Positions 4,962 to 5,958 of a stretch of DNA of 5,958 nucleotides are shown in pieces. Made by a program: the position numbers and the translations under genes. The first letter of the stretch is position 1; the number at the start of each line of letters is the position of its first letter. Under the pieces are notes generated by a model. That model saw only the letters and a list, made by a program, of their open reading frames with translations, was not told the DNA's origin and did not search any database. Origin of the DNA: Oscillospiraceae bacterium (GTDB lineage: Bacteria; Bacillota; Clostridia; Oscillospirales; Acutalibacteraceae); the NCBI GenBank assembly GCA_021640185.1, contig JAJXDX010000144.1, forward strand, positions 1 to 5,958. The letters run 5' to 3'.

Positions 4962-5958
4962 TCATCGCCATTCGCCGAAGCCATAAAAAGCGTTATACCC
5001 GTGCGGTGTGACCACCGACAGCCGCCGGTCATACCCGGCGTAGGCACAGCGCCAATACAGAGGGATATACGGCAGATCCTGACAAAACGCCGCCGTGAAC
5101 GCGGCCGTGTCCGTCTCCCCCGCGCGATAGCTGCGGTAGGCCGCGGCCGCCGCCCCGTCGGCCGAGATGCCGAAGGATGCCGCGCCGGACGAACCGAGCA
5201 GCGGGGACAGATCCATCGAGGCCGTCAGCCGGATCTCGCCCAGATAGAGGTCGAACCGCCCGGCGCTCAGCCGCTGCCGGTATTCGTCGAACCCCAGCGG
5301 CGTGACCGTGATCTGCAGCCCCGCGCCCTCCAGCGCGGAGCGCAGCGCCTCGGCCGGGGCGGCGCGCGACGCGGTGTCGCTGCAATAGATCAGCTCCAGC
5401 TTCAGCTTCTTCTGCCCCTTGCCGGTGCCGTAGCCCGCCTCGCCCAGCGCCGTCAGCGCCGCGGTCAGGTCGCGGCTCTCGGACAGGCCGGTCACCTCGG
5501 CCACCGTGCGCCAGCGCGGGTGGAACGGCATCGTCGCCGGTCTGGCCCAGCCCGCGCCCGCCGCCGATACCAGCGTGCGCCGGTCGATCAGCAGCGACAG
5601 CGCGCGCCGGACGGCGGGATCGTTCAGCCCCGTGCGGTGGCCGTTGACGCCGAGGAACACCAAGGCGTTCATCTCCACGGCGGCGCTGGCGCCCGTCGTA
5701 CGGGGCAGCTCGCCGCTGCTGAGGTCGTTGTAATAATACGTGATCGCGCCGGAGGCCAGCCCGTAGTACATCGACGAGGCGTTGGGCAGGTCCCGCAGCC
5801 CGACCGTTTCCCACCGGGGGCGCGTTTTGGCCTTGGGGTTCGCCGTCAGCGCATAGCCGCTGCCGCTGTCGTGCAGGCAGTACAGCCCGCCGCCGACGGA
5901 GGCCTTCGCCGCCTCGGTCGCGCGTCCGGCGATCTTGACGACCGGGAAGGACAGGCAC
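4962..5958 (-). CDS. Extracellular solute-binding protein, family 5 (peptide/oligopeptide ABC-type), N-terminus missing
   Basis: About 331 residues of the C-terminal part are visible; the beginning, with any lipoprotein signal, lies past the window edge. The family binds peptides, nickel or similar ligands outside the membrane and hands them to an ABC permease. Marks of the family are LTANPKAKTRPRW (a form of the l-x-x-NP motif, about 42–54 of the fragment), then a G-x-I-T-Y-Y-Y stretch, and NDPAVRRALSLLIDRRTLVS (about 112–131), the usual vRxAlxxaiDrxxl motif. The motif is followed by GAGWARPATMPFHP, and there is a late DLPYIPLYWR. The end, YNAFYGFGEWR, is a normal C-terminus. The frame continues upstream of the Met at 5771 with no stop and reads well, so that Met is internal. 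No permease or ATPase genes follow; YloU begins 26 bases downstream, so the rest of the transporter must be upstream or elsewhere. Ligand cannot be told. Confidence 0.88.
   Translation of the reverse strand, partial: CLSFPVVKIAGRATEAAKASVGGGLYCLHDSGSGYALTANPKAKTRPRWETVGLRDLPNASSMYYGLASGAITYYYNDLSSGELPRTTGASAAVEMNALVFLGVNGHRTGLNDPAVRRALSLLIDRRTLVSAAGAGWARPATMPFHPRWRTVAEVTGLSESRDLTAALTALGEAGYGTGKGQKKLKLELIYCSDTASRAAPAEALRSALEGAGLQITVTPLGFDEYRQRLSAGRFDLYLGEIRLTASMDLSPLLGSSGAASFGISADGAAAAAYRSYRAGETDTAAFTAAFCQDLPYIPLYWRCAYAGYDRRLSVVTPHGYNAFYGFGEWR

Noticed and set aside
5029..5958. 309-codon minus-strand frame overlapping the solute-binding protein
   Set aside because: It is a shifted frame of the same strand with Arg/Gly/Ala-rich sequence. 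The other frame carries the family 5 binding protein motifs.

Overview
This looks like a piece of a GC-rich Firmicutes chromosome, most likely from the Clostridia (an Oscillospirales-type gut bacterium is my guess). The reasons are strong AGGAGG-type ribosome binding sites, a YloU–YloV pair, a YmdB-type phosphodiesterase and a DUF6062 protein. No mobile element, CRISPR array, tRNA or rRNA gene was seen. The window is almost entirely ordinary chromosomal genes, and I see no defence, phage or biosynthetic system in it.

Six genes lie head to tail on the minus strand and read from right to left. They are the C-terminal part of an extracellular solute-binding protein (family 5, peptide-type; its N-terminus lies beyond base 5958), an Asp23/YloU protein, a YloV/FakA-type DAK2 protein, a YmdB-type metallophosphoesterase, a DUF6062 protein with duplicated Cys/His motifs, and a D-2-hydroxyacid dehydrogenase. 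Gaps are 26, 73, 74, 18 and 14 bases, and every downstream gene has its own Shine-Dalgarno sequence, so one polycistronic unit is plausible. The 74-base gap holds a 12-bp perfect hairpin that has no U-run in the transcribed direction. It could set different transcript levels for the two halves of the unit.

Three starts were moved from the longest open frame. YloU starts at 4935, YloV probably at a GTG at 4508, and the dehydrogenase at 1273. In each case a ribosome binding site and the family N-terminus agree.

At the left edge a plus-strand frame ends at base 90 with a hydrophobic, membrane-protein-like C-terminus, convergent with the minus-strand operon. The 193 bases between the two (91–283) carry no gene I can support, but they are rich in small palindromes. 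One 35-base element (136–170) recurs at 298–332, inside the last codons of the dehydrogenase, with 31 of 35 bases identical and a paired G:C to A:T change in the stem. This dispersed or duplicated hairpin element appears to have supplied a new C-terminal tail to the dehydrogenase. It is the most unusual thing in the window.

Functionally the genes are a mix: nutrient uptake (solute-binding protein), membrane lipid precursor or envelope homeostasis (YloU/YloV), RNA or cyclic-nucleotide phosphodiesterase signalling (YmdB), an uncharacterised protein, and 2-keto/2-hydroxyacid metabolism. Only YloU–YloV is an established conserved pair.
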